The notes under the pieces: model-generated
What the model saw: the letters and a program-made list of their open reading frames with translations, nothing else
Database searches by the model: none
Told to the model about the DNA's origin: nothing
Program-made: the position numbers and the translations under genes
In this document: positions 12,201-53,619 of the stretch, one piece after another
Position numbering within the stretch: the first letter of the stretch is position 1
How the letters are laid out: every line of letters begins with the position of its first letter
Assembly: GCA_038503035.1 (NCBI GenBank)
Contig: JAVSML010025216.1
Span: 921,574 to 985,573, forward strand
Length of the DNA stretch: 64,000 nucleotides
From: Crocodylus rhombifer
Lineage: Eukaryota; Chordata; Crocodylia; Crocodylidae
Reading direction: 5' to 3'

Positions 12201-15189
12201 CCACCAGGCCTTGCTGGGTGGGAGGGGCTGCAGCACCCACAAGTGGGAAAGGACGGCTGCAAGCCCCCTGGGGGAGACCCAGGAGGCCAAGATGAGGAGA
12301 TAGCCACATGTCACTGCTAAGCCCACCAAGTGGGGAAAATTTAGCTTCCCCCCCTCCTCCCCTCACCTATTCTGGGGTGCACAGCCCACAGGTGTGGGAT
12401 GAGAGGGTGGACCTGTGGGCAACTCCATGCCCTGCCACGTACTTGAAGCAGTTAAGACTGGGCTGGGGCCAGGGGAGGTGGGCAGTGATGGGGCATCCCT
12501 GTCCTATGCCAGCCCGCAGCTTGCCTCAGGATGCCTGTGAAGCAGCTGCAGCTCCAACTTCGCTGGCTCGGTGTGGGGCGTAGCAGTGCAGAGCAGAACA
12601 GGGGGGGAGCAGCAGCAGTGGCAGGAGGGTGCTGCATCTGGAGCTGGCCCCTAGCCACAGCTCCCCACCTAGCTGCACATAGTCTCCATGGAGACTAGCA
12701 CCCCAGTCCCAGACACAGCTCCTGCCCAACCAGATGTGGTCTCCACAAAGACTGGTCCCCGGCCCCAGACACAATGTCCTCACCAGGGCTCCCCCCCTCA
12801 TGCTGCTGTGCTATACTCCACACAGAGCTGGTGGGGCTGGGGGCTGCTGCCACCATGCAGGAGCTGTGGGATGGCACAGGGCAAGTGTTCCCTAGCACCA
12901 CTAAACGGGGCCAAGGGACTCGCTGCAGGCTAGGTAAAAATCGCTCTGCAAGCTGAATCCGGCCCATACCCTGTTCAATGTTCTCCATCTAAAGCAGGGG
13001 TGTCACACACACAGTCCAGAGGCCAGATCCAGTCCAGAGTTGGTTCATCCAGCAAAGCCTTAATGGGAGACTGCCTGCTGCTGCACAACTAACAACTGGG
13101 CAAAACCCACAGCACCGTGGGAAGAAGCCCAGCATTGCAGCTTGCTCCCAAGGCTGCGAACAAGTGCCTACGATGCCAGGATTCTTTCCCTGGGTCCCAG
13201 GCTGGCTGGAGCCATGCTGGCTGCCTGGCACTGGTTGGGGGGCTTTTGTGAGCCTGATCTCCCCTGCAGGGCCAGCCCTCCACCATCCATTCAGCCTGTG
13301 GACCAGCCCTGCACTGCTATTCTGGCCCACAGGGCCAAACAAGTTTAAACACTCCTGTTTTAAGCATGCAGTCTTGCCATTGGATTAGGAGGACAATTGG
13401 TTTGACCCAGTATAGCTCTTAATGTTCTTACCCTTTATTCTAAATATTATTCAATTAAACTGAAGTAGTATCACAACCTATCACCCTGTGAGTTGATTAG
13501 TCCAACTGAGAGTTTTAGTCCAATTGAAATTCCCTCCTCTCACCTTACTTCATCCAATTCTTATTATGCTATTATTGCATAGGTTCAACAGTCAGAGCCT
13601 TTCAAGGGCAAACAAGATCTGACTTTGTAATATAAGTAAGTTTAGGCTTTGTTTTCTGACAAATCTTTCAAGGTTTTCATCTTGCCATAAGGAGGAGAAA
13701 GAGGGCACAAATCCAATATTTTTCCCCTTTTTCCAAGTCACCTCCCACACCATCTAATAACCCCAGGTAGCCTCTCTCTGTTTTACCAGCTACATTCTAT
13801 CACCAAAGGATGTGGAGAAGCTTGAGAGAGTGCAGAGAAGAGCCATGCGCATGATCAGAGGTCAGGAAAACAGACCTTACGACAAGAGGCTGAGAGCCAT
13901 GGGGCTCTTTAGCCTGGAAAAGCACAGGCTCAGGGGTGACCTGATGGCCACATATAAGTTTATCAGGGGTGACCACTAAGATCTGGGGGAACGTTTGTTC
14001 ACCAGAGCGCCCCAAGAGATGACTAGGTCAAACGGTTATAAACTATTGCAAGACCATTTCAGGCTGGACATAAGGAAGAATTTCTTTACCGTCCAAGCCC
14101 CCAAGGTCTGGAACAGCCTGCTATCGGAGGTGGTTCAAGCACCTACATTGAACACCTTCAGGAGTAAAATGGATGCTTATCTTGCTGGGATCCTATGACC
14201 CCAGCTGACTCCCTACCCTTTGGGCGGGGGGCTGGACTCAATGATCTTCTGAGGTCCCTTCTAGCCCTAACGTCTACAAAATCTATGAAACCAAGTCTAT
14301 TTGTTTTGCTAATAGTTATTTGGTCTAGTAAAAGTTATCACCTCCGACCCAAGAGCTTTGTGTACTCTCTTTTTTCTCAGACCAACATGGCTACAAAATA
14401 GATCACCAGGTCAACATCCTCCCCCGCCCCCACCTGTCTCACACCTACTGTCTCCCATCCCCTGTTCCTCACTGGCATGCAGCTGCATTTTCACAGACCT
14501 GCATTTTGGCTGAGCACACAACTGACCAGCACACTCTCCCTCTGCCTGAAGAAAGGTGTTTGTACCTGAAAGCTTGCAAAGAACATTTTTTTCCAACTAT
14601 TTAGTTGGTCCAATAAAAGATACCACATCTCCCCACAGAACCTTGACTCCCTCACCCCATATGTTTCAGAAGTGGGGTTATTAAACTGGACCCAAGGATG
14701 CCAAACTATCCTTAAAAACGAACCCCAGGCCAGTGCAGGGACCAGGCGTCTCCTGTGCGCCGCCCCGAGGTAGAATCGACAGGGTTTTACCGGTGTCGCG
14801 GGGCCGGCAGAGGACACATGGCGCCGGCACATCGCGGCCGATTCAAAGAGCCGGGGCGCGTGGAGCAGGCTCCGCGTCGCCTACCTGGGTTCTGCTTCTT
14901 TATGGTGTCCGTCTGGCCCACGTAGAAGCGGATGAAGGCGCGGAGGGGCGGCTTCGGGGCGCTGGGGGGCTCGGGCTCCTGGCAGAACCACCGCCTCGCG
15001 GGGCCGGAGCACGGCGCGCTGCACCTGTGGGGGGATGGGCGGGTGGACGGGCGCGGTGAGCGCGGCTAACGCGGCTCGGCCTTAGGCCCGGGTGGAGGGA
15101 AGCGGGGCGGGGGGAGACGCCCCCTACCTGAGCAGGCTCTGGGCGTGGGGCGCATAGGCCAGGACCCGGCCCAGCAACGCGGCCGTCAT
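2976..15189 (-). CDS. TFAM: TFAM, mitochondrial transcription factor A (complete, 7 exons)
   Basis: TFAM binds, bends and packages mitochondrial DNA and recruits mtRNA polymerase at promoters. Coding exons: 15128-15189, 14885-15024, 9911-9981, 8916-9065, 6590-6685, 4161-4217, 2976-3230. All junctions are GT-AG and in frame, giving 276 aa (human 246). Residues 1 to about 42 form an R/A/L-rich presequence without early acidic residues, as expected of a mitochondrial targeting peptide. HMG box A spans about 44-115 (PKPPLRAFIRF, then TWRNLSVSEKQ) and the linker continues to 147. Box B spans about 148-214 (GKPKKPHSSF, MAERFQEAKG, DEWQNLSNSEKQ). A long Lys-rich tail follows. Isoleucines 52 and 176 occupy the positions of the human DNA-intercalating leucines 58 and 182. 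The ATG at 15189 is the first in the CpG-island exon and opens the presequence. Confidence 0.97.
4161..4217 (-). CDS. TFAM: TFAM exon 6 (HMG box B middle)
   Basis: The exon has 57 bases (19 codons), EKIKWVGDEWQNLSNSEKQ. It aligns with human EKLKTVKENWKNLSDSEKE. Confidence 0.96.
5150..5512 (-). mobile_element. hAT-like element fragment in TFAM intron 5
   Basis: The right end 'caggttgagaaacactg' at 5496-5512 is the antisense of a common vertebrate hAT terminus (CAGTGTTTCTCAACCTG). The left terminus could not be found, so the boundary is approximate. The rest of intron 5 (4218-6589) shows nothing else I can name. Confidence 0.5.
6590..6685 (-). CDS. TFAM: TFAM exon 5 (start of HMG box B)
   Basis: The exon has 96 bases (32 codons) with GKPKKPHSSFNFFMAERFQE, typical of TFAM box B. 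Its acceptor is preceded by an uninterrupted C11-T18 run on the coding strand. Confidence 0.97.
6689..6717. repeat. A18G11 homopolymer tract at TFAM exon 5 acceptor
   Basis: Eighteen A then eleven G on the plus strand form the polypyrimidine tract of TFAM intron 4 on the minus strand. The run ends two bases before the acceptor AG at 6687-6686. Confidence 0.95.
6925..7385 (+). mobile_element. Foldback (palindromic) non-autonomous element, copy 1, in TFAM intron 4
   Basis: 'agtacttccagtccac' near 6937 and its inverse 'ggtccacttccaggtcc' near 7118 are inner arms of a palindrome. The stretch 7150-7265, with 'ctggtaccttgaggtatgtag' and 'aaacatttaaagctg', matches copy 2 at 45501-46144. A G13 run (7071-7083) lies inside. 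The tail ends in 'cacagcccta'. No transposase is seen. Confidence 0.6.
7909..8137. repeat. ~227-bp direct repeat, unit 1 (TFAM intron 4)
   Basis: It runs from 'gcagctcccaaaaggactggg' through 'atctcgcaccacagccagag'. It is a diverged duplicate of 8311-8536, with shared words such as CCACTCAGCTG, ATGCCCACC and CATCTCGCACCA. Confidence 0.7.
8311..8536. repeat. ~227-bp direct repeat, unit 2 (TFAM intron 4)
   Basis: This is the second copy of 7909-8137, offset by about 400 bp and diverged at roughly a quarter of positions by eye. It is probably part of one composite transposon. Confidence 0.7.
8916..9065 (-). CDS. TFAM: TFAM exon 4 (box A helix 3 and linker)
   Basis: The exon has 150 bases (50 codons). 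It contains DMQVYKEQLALYNAQLTPSQ, matching human QVYKEEISRFKEQLTPSQ, followed by the basic linker (KKKASTELKRQKR). Confidence 0.97.
9911..9981 (-). CDS. TFAM: TFAM exon 3 (HMG box A, helix 2 region)
   Basis: The exon has 71 bases encoding ITVSEMAKKVAHTWRNLS and then VSEKQ. This aligns with human LIRRIAQRWRELPDSKKK. It ends CAA|GTAAG. Confidence 0.95.
10680..10795. repeat. Hairpin with 18-bp perfect core (TFAM intron 2)
   Basis: AGTCTATACATGGAAAAT (10708-10725) pairs perfectly with 10742-10759 across a 16-nt loop. Imperfect pairing continues outward so that about 10683-10725 faces about 10742-10790. Possibly a small MITE or the terminus of a larger element. Confidence 0.8.
10795..11085 (+). 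mobile_element. CR1/L3-type LINE 3' coding fragment
   Basis: A translation gives YLSLERRRLRRNIIEIYKIM, then ANEELLFTKSEYKNV, then a frame break and further matches to the C-terminal end of CR1/L3 ORF2. It is degraded and has no intact frame. Confidence 0.6.
11086..12975. mobile_element. Long GC-rich hAT-like non-autonomous element (TFAM intron 2)
   Basis: A GC-rich block starts near 'aggggtgggaaa' and ends 'ggcccataccctg', recalling the CAGGGGTGGG termini of the other hAT-like copies here. Several long open frames cross it on both strands, but they reflect composition only. Boundaries are approximate. Confidence 0.45.
12995..13357. mobile_element. hAT-like MITE, 363 bp (TFAM intron 2)
   Basis: The termini CAGGGGTGT and ACACTCCTG are inverted repeats with one mismatch. 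The flanks give only a weak target-duplication match (TCTAAAGC/TTTTAAGC, 6 of 8). Confidence 0.6.
13790..14290 (+). mobile_element. CR1 LINE 3' fragment (TFAM intron 2)
   Basis: A typical CR1 3' end: 'gtgcagagaagagcc', 'gctggacataaggaagaa', then 'ggggctggactcaatgatct' and 'cttctagccctaacgtctac'. The reading frame is the C-terminus of ORF2 and is broken by a stop at about 13978. Confidence 0.85.
14310..14640 (+). repeat. Interspersed repeat with 'ctgaaagctt' and 'agttggtccaataaaagat' words
   Basis: 'tgtacctgaaagcttgcaaag' (near 14561) is followed by 'agttggtccaataaaagat' (near 14603). A related piece is at 14314-14400 ('ggtctagtaaaagttatcacc', 'accaacatggctac'). Related pieces occur at 45435-45495 and 36130-36165. 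The family is not identified. Confidence 0.45.
14885..15024 (-). CDS. TFAM: TFAM exon 2 (presequence end, start of HMG box A)
   Basis: The exon has 140 bases between a CCACAG acceptor and a CAG|GTAGG donor. It encodes residues 21-67 plus one base, including PKPPLRAFIRFYVGQ and KKQNP, the conserved start of box A. Confidence 0.95.
15128..15189 (-). CDS. TFAM: TFAM exon 1 (start codon, presequence)
   Basis: The exon has 62 coding bases starting MTAALLGRVLAYAPHAQSLL. The donor is CAG|GTAGGG. Intron 1 is only 103 bp. Confidence 0.93.
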
Positions 15190-15268
15190 TGTCCGGCGCT
15201 GCAGCGTGAGCCTCCCCACCTTGCCGCTTCCCACCGAGGCGGACGCCAAAGCCTAGGCCTGCCCCGCC

Positions 15269-15297
15269 TGCGCCTGCGCGGGGTGCGGAAGGGGCGG
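15269..15297 (-). promoter_or_regulatory. TFAM promoter cluster: NRF-1-like, GABP/NRF-2-like and Sp1-like sites
   Basis: TGCGCCTGCGCG at 15269-15280 is close to the NRF-1 consensus. GCGGAAG at 15285-15291 has the GGAA core of GABP/NRF-2. GGGGCGG at 15291-15297 fits Sp1. They lie 80-108 bp upstream of the TFAM ATG. The mammalian TFAM promoter is known to use NRF-1, NRF-2 and Sp1. Function here is inferred. Confidence 0.6.
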
Positions 15298-15420
15298 CTC
15301 TCGGAACAACCCGGCTGGGGCGCGGGGGCGGGAGGAAACTAGCGACAGCAGCGAGATGCGCGTAGATGCCGCGTGCTGCGCCGCGGGTCTGCCCCCTCAC
15401 GCCACATCTCCTCAGCGCTG

Positions 15421-16856
15421 GATCTCAGAGGGATCCCGGGGCGGCACTTGACACTGGAGAAAGGCGTCGTTTACTTATTGCCCTTTCCTATCATAACTAC
15501 CTCCAGTCTGCACACTAAGCAGCATAACCCCTGCTCCTGCTTCGACTCTCACCTTAGAAGGGCTTCGCCGTAGTAACTTACGGTTTTCATACCGGTGCTT
15601 AAGCAAGTGCTCCTACTGATTTCAAACTGTGCAGCCTGGAAAGTTAACCAGTTGTACAACACAGCTCCTTGGGGATGCTAGCAATGTACCAGGGGACAAT
15701 TGTAAGGTTATATGCATACTTGCTACCTTTCAAACTTGTTATTTGTGTCATTTGTTGTTTTTTTTCTGGTGGAGTTTGCGCACCTCTTTTCAGGACACGG
15801 GTAGCAGAGCAGAATGGCACCTGCTAGCCAGGCTGTCCTGTGCCACCTGGTCAGAAATCTGTCCTTTCAACCTGCTCCCTGACCAAAAGCCTGCAGCAGG
15901 TGACTGTGTTTGAAGGGTGTGGTATACACTTAATGATCTCTTCTTCACTTAGCTACAACTTTGCCTTCAGTCCAATTCCAGGACCATTGTATGCACTTTT
16001 GAGACTTCTGTTTTAATCACTTCAGCATCTGCCGTCTCACTTGTCTTTAGTGCAGTACTCCCTTTTTGGCTGTTTTTATACTTGCTTTCTCTTTTGATAT
16101 GGTGGCATTTTAATTTTTAGACAACAGTTTAATCTAACTAGTGTTTATGCTGGCTTGTACAGCCATGTTCTGCCTTTGTTGGAAGTTGTTAGCTTCTCTA
16201 AACACACCTGTTTTATTTACAGCTAATACTAAAAAGGGTTTGATTTCTCTAATATTAGCACCATTCTTCCCAATGGAATGCTCCCAAATTAAGCCTCCCA
16301 TTAAAGAGGCCATAGGACAAAAGATGTCGTAACCAAATTGATGAAACATTCTTTTGAACCACTCACTTCCCAAGCTTGTTATATTTTACATGGAAACATC
16401 ACATACCAAGTAGCAACCATTTTAGGTCACAGCTTTTACAAAGATGATTCTCAGCTCAGCTAAATCATCTGCACAATCACCCTAATAAACTGTATTCATT
16501 TTAATTTCAAACTATTATGCTACCAATAGTATTCATTCATTCATATATCAGAGAAACCTATGTATAGTCGAGATAAGTCATTAGAGTTATATTTAGCATT
16601 GACTAAAGCTCTCAGAAAATTCATACAACTTGGGTTATTTTGATACCAGTTTCAGACAGTGCTTTGAACAGGAACATTACAGCTAAAGTGAGGTCAGACT
16701 GCATTACTCTTGAATATCTTTTGTGGCCCTTTCCAATAAAAAAGCTGGGGCAAGAACCTTTCCATAAACAACTTTTATAAAAAACTGATCCCCTCCACTT
16801 CAAATCATTATTAACTATGCCCATTTAATCATAGTACTTAAGCATCTCAAATCTTT
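15421..16856. other. Intergenic TFAM-UBE2D1, no recognisable feature
   Basis: AT-rich sequence upstream of TFAM with only short chance open frames. I recognise no gene or repeat. Confidence 0.6.
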
Positions 16857-16985
16857 AATGCATCTTACTTTCACAACACTGCTCTGAAGTAGGGCAATAA
16901 ACCAGTTTTGCAGATAGGGAAACCAACAGATTAAGCGACTTGTCCAGGAAATCTACAGTGAAGCAAGGATTCTCAGATTAATGCT
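16857..16985 (+). mobile_element. MIR-type SINE fragment
   Basis: 'ttgcagatagggaaaccaac', then 'agattaagcgacttgtccagg' and 'gcaaggattctcag' follow the order of MIR core and 3' words (mono-/dinucleotide-diverged). It is an old copy. Confidence 0.65.
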
Positions 16986-17628
16986 CTCTCTTGAAACCAT
17001 CCTTGTCTGGATTCAGACTTGATTTGGGGCAAACATTTAGAATATACAATTAACATTGTATTCTTTGTAACCTAGTTGTGTTCTCCTCCTCACCCCCATC
17101 CCTTTATTGTTAGTCCCTGGCTTGGGCGATCTGTATTTCCCTACTGGCTTTGTCATCTTTTTGGATTCAGAATCCTAAACATTTACTAATAAAATTCAAT
17201 CTGTTCTTAACTTTTCTAAACTCAAGGCACTTTCCCCCTGGAAAAATCCAGCCCCTAGCTTTCACTTGTTTTTTTCTGACTGCAGAGAAATAATAGAGCA
17301 ATTCTTCTGCAAAGAACTCAGAAAGTTGACAACAGGTGGTTTTAACATTATGGATTCCTGGTTGAAATCTCTAGTTACCTTGTGAATCATGTGTAGCTTA
17401 CATTGCTAAAATTGTTTAACACTCTACATCACTCTTAAAAGGATCTCATGGCACCCTGCTTGCTTGAGACTCCCTGCTTTAGCGCTTCATGCCAAGGTAG
17501 AATAAACTGAGTATGTTCACCTCATTTTTAGTTTTATTGCAGAAAATCCCCTATTTTCAGTTGGGTTTTTTTTGCACAAAGATTTGCTATCTTCTAATCT
17601 TACTATTTTAAATAATACTGCTTTATAC

Positions 17629-18014
17629 CAGGGGACAGCAGCATACAGCCTACAGAGCTGGAGGGCTTTGCCTGTCCCCACTGTGAGGGCAGGCAGCTGC
17701 CACCCCAGTTGTGTTTATCGATCAGCCAGGAAGCAGGGGTGGGAGGAAAGGGGAGAAGAGGTGACAATACAGACATAAGTTTGCAGCAGCTTCACTCCAG
17801 TGCAGTTCCCCTCTGACTAGAAGCTGCACCTGGTTCCCCAGCAAGTGACTTGGGAGGCTGGGAAAAGCAGTACAGATGCAGCTCCCAGCTGCCTGGACCT
17901 GCCATAGGTGCAGGGAAAGCTCCCTTTCCACTCCCCCTGACACCACTGAAACTAGCTGGCACTGAACCAGAGCCAGGTTGCTCCAGTTGAGGGCTTAAAG
18001 ATTGCCAACCACTA
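17629..18014. mobile_element. hAT-like element, 386 bp, with 8-bp target duplication
   Basis: It is flanked by CTTTATAC (17621-17628) and CTTTATAT (18015-18022), 7 of 8 identical. It starts CAGGGGACAGC and ends GCCAACCACTA. Non-coding. Confidence 0.75.
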
Positions 18015-18353
18015 CTTTATATTGTTAGCATAGGAGAGCCCTCTTTTCTCACTGTTGACATTTGTTCCCATATTGCTGCTTACTACAGCATACCATTTTA
18101 CATCTTTTATATTTCTTGTTTTACTTAGCCACTTTCTGCAACCCTTCCTTCATTTCTTATTTATTTCCTCTCTTTTATATACCAGTTTCCTCCTATGAGG
18201 GAATATAGCTATCCTCAGATACTTGTTAAACCCAACCATTAAGTTCCATAATTTTCTGATTCCATCAGTCATTGGTTAGGAGTGAAAAACATGTATACAC
18301 ACAAACACTTAAACAAAATTTTGCTTAGGAGAAATCATACAATTTTTTTAATC

Positions 18354-19377
18354 TTTATTTTTCTATAGGCTTCAATTGGCATCTTTAGGTAGGAGGGGGT
18401 GGGGGAGAAATCACAACAAACCTTATTAAACAGAAGCTGATTAAAAAAAAGCATTCTATATTTAATAGAACAGAATGGCCATAAACTTGGATTACATCTT
18501 CAACAATTTCTAATGATACAGCAATACTTTAGTTGCAGAAGTGTCAGTGCTGAGCACAGAGGGTAACTACATGGCTCAAATAGTGCCCCCACTGAGACAT
18601 CTCACAGTGACCATTAAGAGTGTTTGAGTGAAGAGAAGAGAAGAGAAACACACATCACCATCATGTATTCTATAATGAAAGCCACAGGACTGAGCAACCT
18701 TTTGGTAAGAGGAAATGTGTTGTCTCCATAATTAACTGCTTAGTGTATATATTATTTACCAGGCAATTCAAGCTTATTCAACAACAGCTGAATGCTCTCT
18801 TAGTGAATACAGTTTGATTTACATACAGTTCCAGTCCAGAGGAAGCCACACTATTTCAGACTAAAGCATTATACATGTTATTTCCAGGACAGGAACACTG
18901 AGTTAAGGGGTTGATAGTGGGGTCATAGACTGAAATACCATTGTAAATGCTGTCAAAAAAAACAAAAAGAAAATATAAAAAGTGTCTTGATGGATTCCTA
19001 TGAAGTATAAACTATTACTGAAGTCTGCCATATTTCCTGTTACCAGTTAATTTGCATGTTATTGCTCATCCTGTACATCTTACATTATGGTAGAAAACAA
19101 TTCCTTTGTGCATGGCATATAGAGTACTTCAGAGCACCAATTTAAGTATAAACATTTTCAAACCAACTCTATTATGTATTAGTAGAAAACAACAAAAAAA
19201 ACAAATAGTCATTAACTGACATGCAAGTCAAACTTCCAAGTTTCACACAGTTCAACATAATGTATTAAATAAATAATTTGTTCTAGATGAGCCTATTATT
19301 AACAAGCTAAGAAAAAGAGGAAAAAAGCTCTGGGGATGCATTCTATTAATCAGAATTCTTTGCCACCAATTAGTGAG

Positions 19378-19409
<32 letters not shown>

Positions 19410-21323
19410 CACTAGTGTAGCCTCCCTAGCTACAATATGCCATTTCAAGTATAGTGAAAGTGCTTGTATGTATTACTACAAAAATCCTTTACTGAACATT
19501 TTAGAGAGGTTGGCATGTTCCGATGTGTACAACACTTAAAAAAAAAAAATCAGTGTAATACAATATATTAAATCTATTAAGCTTTTGTCTGAGGTCAATT
19601 GCATGTTGGATGAAAGAAAGGTGACAGTCTCATACAAGTGACTAATTTATACTGTTGAATAATCTGGACAGTTGTAAGGTAGTGATCTACTTAAGGAGTT
19701 TTAATCAATAAATTTCCAGTGGTTTTAAAGTCTAGGGTGCATGCTTCTTTTCTGTGTATTCATTCCAGTTAGAGGTTTGCTTCAATTGAAAAACAAGTGA
19801 AGCCCAAATCTTATTCTTATCTTAAAATTTTCTGTTTCTTTCGGTGGCAAATTTCCCATTCAAGCCAGCTTAATACAGAAAATTGAAAGTAATAAACTAA
19901 TCATGCATTTTCACAGCAATTTAGTACCTTAAAATAATCTATGGAGGGGATTAAAATGATTTTTATTTAAGTATATATAAAAGGTGTTTTTTCTCCCATA
20001 TTCTGTGTTTTCTGCATGCATACTGTAAAGGAGACAGAAACAACTGTTAATAGGAAAAAGTTAGCTTCACATGCAAACAGTAGTGGATGAAAATACTGTT
20101 AGACACAAGGGAAAATTCTATACTGTGACATTCCGATATTGAAAATATTCACTTACGCCAATGTAAGTGAAGTCTCTAAACAAACATCTGATACCTTTTC
20201 TGACTAAAGGAAATAGTTCATAAGCGATTAGTGTGGGATTCAACATTGCTGAAATCCTACACAAGAAGTGGGTATAGTATACTCTCTCAACTGAGCTGAA
20301 GTCAGTGTAAAGTTAACTGTAACTCAGTTTGGAGTAATATTAAAGGCATGGCTTCACTCTCTCTTATGCCTGGAATTCAGATGCATACATAATAGTTTAA
20401 TCTTTTAGGTGTAGAGCAAGCACTTGCAAAGATATGCATGATTTAAAAAACAGCCAAGACCAATAGTAGAAAATGCATTTTATTTATATGGAAAAGCTAC
20501 AGTATGATTTGTAAATGAACTGCGAGAATGTTATTTGACTATGCGGGGAGAAAGGAAGGGAGCAGAGAGGGAAGAATCAGTTGTGAATAGCAACAAACAA
20601 GACAGTTACATATCTTTCTACATAGCAGTGCAATTAGTTCACATTGCAATAAAATTAAACTCAAGTATCCAACAAAATAAAAAAAATCCAAGTGTTTCTC
20701 CATAATCAGCATACTGAATTACAGTGCAAAGATCATTTAGGTTTTAAGAATTTGCAATCCGTCTGTAAAATATCATATGGGAAGAGACACCCCATTCATT
20801 CATTACTAGCAGTTGTATTTTGTCAATACTGTGCACAAGAAAAAAGTCTAAAATGAGCTGACTTACATGGTAAATAAAATATATTTAGTCTATACAGTAA
20901 AAAAATACAAATTACATAAATGAACTAACCATGACATTTGAACATACTTATGAAACTGACAACATATCTTAAAAGACACATGCAGTATCATGTAAAAACA
21001 TTTTTTCCAGCAAAAATAATTTGGTTGCTTTACAACTGCATTATGGATCTTGTAGGCTGAAGATACAGATGTCCAAGTTTCTTAAAAACCATAATAAATG
21101 TCTTTTGCAAAGCATACAAAAAGGATAAATACTCTTATCACAGTCTTAAGTTTATTTTTGGAAGCTTGTTTTTTTCTTGTTCCAGAAACACACTCGCATG
21201 GGTAAAAAAATCAAAAGGGCCTCATGGTACACTGAAACAGCAAACTGTGCTCCATTTACTTCTAATTTTGAAAAAACCTAGAATTTACAGTACTCTGTGG
21301 TGTATGAAAAAGTGTTCACAAGT
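18354..21323 (-). other. UBE2D1: Probable UBE2D1 3' UTR and flank
   Basis: About 3 kb of AT-rich, largely transposon-free sequence follows the UBE2D1 stop. AATAAA on the minus strand occurs at 21151-21156, 20479-20484, 19972-19977 and 18354-18359, so alternative polyadenylation is possible. The true 3' end needs transcript data. A (CA)n tract lies at 19384-19410. Confidence 0.45.
19384..19410. repeat. (CA)n microsatellite
   Basis: About 13 uninterrupted CA units. If the UBE2D1 3' UTR extends this far, the mRNA would carry a GU repeat. Confidence 0.95.
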
Positions 21324-52528
<31,205 letters not shown>

Positions 52529-52759
52529 GGGGAGCGGCGGCTGGCTGCAGGCGCGGCGGGTCCGGGACCGGGCCGGGGTCCGCTCCGCTCCGGCTCCTTG
52601 TCTCTTTGTTTCCGCTTTGAGTCTCAGTCCGAGCCCCGCCCGCTGCAGCCTGGGGGATGTAGTCCCGGCGGCGTGGCCACGGCGCCCCCTGCCGCCCGCC
52701 CGACGCCACCGTCGCCGCGCGTTCGGGCCCGGCCCTGGCCCCAAGGACGAGCCGCCCGG

Positions 52760-52981
52760 ATGTCACTGCCGAAGGGACTGCGCGGAGCCCGCGTGCGGCC
52801 CGCGCTGGGGGCGGCGGCCGCCTTGGAAGACAACGGGGAGGCAGACAAACACCCCTCGCCCCAGGGAGCAAGCAAGTGGAGCACGTCCCCGACCCCCAGC
52901 CAGAGGAGCGTGTTTGACACCACGGAGAAGCTGCCAGTGCTGCATTCGGAGCTCTACCAAATCCTGCCTTCCCTGGTGTGA
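52760..52981 (+). other. Open frame upstream of UBE2D1, divergent (doubtful)
   Basis: ATG at 52760 opens 73 codons ending LYQILPSLV before TGA. The second half is less GC-driven than the first. I recognise no family. It may be chance or part of a divergent non-coding transcript. Confidence 0.15.
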
Positions 52982-53334
52982 CATCAGGGCTCAAACTTCT
53001 TGTCCCCCAGGCTGTTGCTCTCACTGTAATGTTTCTGACACTTAAGTTACCAATACCTGTGATACAGTTACTAATCTTGACTCCATTTCAACATCATTTT
53101 GTCCAGGAATGATATTAACGTCCTTCCGATAAACGTCCTTCATTCTGTGCTTGTTTATCATTGCCAGAAAATGTCCTTTAGTTAGTAGGTTTAGTAAGAA
53201 CCTCTTCTTAGACTCTGAAGAGACTGCACTTGAATCAACAGAAGGTAGATCTTTGGCTCTGCGGCACTACACCTGATCAATCTGAGATACAAAACAACAA
53301 GGAATAAAGGAAACAAGTATGATGAAACCTTAAC

Positions 53335-53610
53335 AGAAAGACAACAATAATCAATCAGGATCTATAAAACCCTCACATAAAGAGACTGAGAAGACCAACC
53401 ATTCACCTTACAAAGGAGACAAGTACACAATAATGATAGAGGGCAGTTACATCAGAAACACTTACTCTCTCTGTTTTACAGCTTAAGAAGAAAGGAACAA
53501 TCAAAGAAAAAAAGTAGCAAACAGATCATAAAAGGAAACCTTTTAATAATGCGTATGTAGCTGTAGCTGTAGAATTCACTAACGTACTATGGAAATTGAC
53601 TCTAAGAGTT
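53335..53610 (+). mobile_element. Old LINE-derived repeat, copy 2
   Basis: It shares long identical words with 50098-50400, for example 'caccttacaaaggagacaa', 'gtacacaataatgatagag' and 'cataaaaggaaaccttttaa'. Same orientation as copy 1. Confidence 0.75.
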
Positions 53611-53619
53611 CAGCAATTT

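Larger units (their letters stand above)
14740..15420. promoter_or_regulatory. CpG island spanning TFAM exons 1-2 and promoter
   Basis: Dense CpG and high GC surround the TFAM start, in sharp contrast to the AT-rich flanks. It marks the TFAM promoter. No second gene is visible on the plus strand. Confidence 0.8.
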
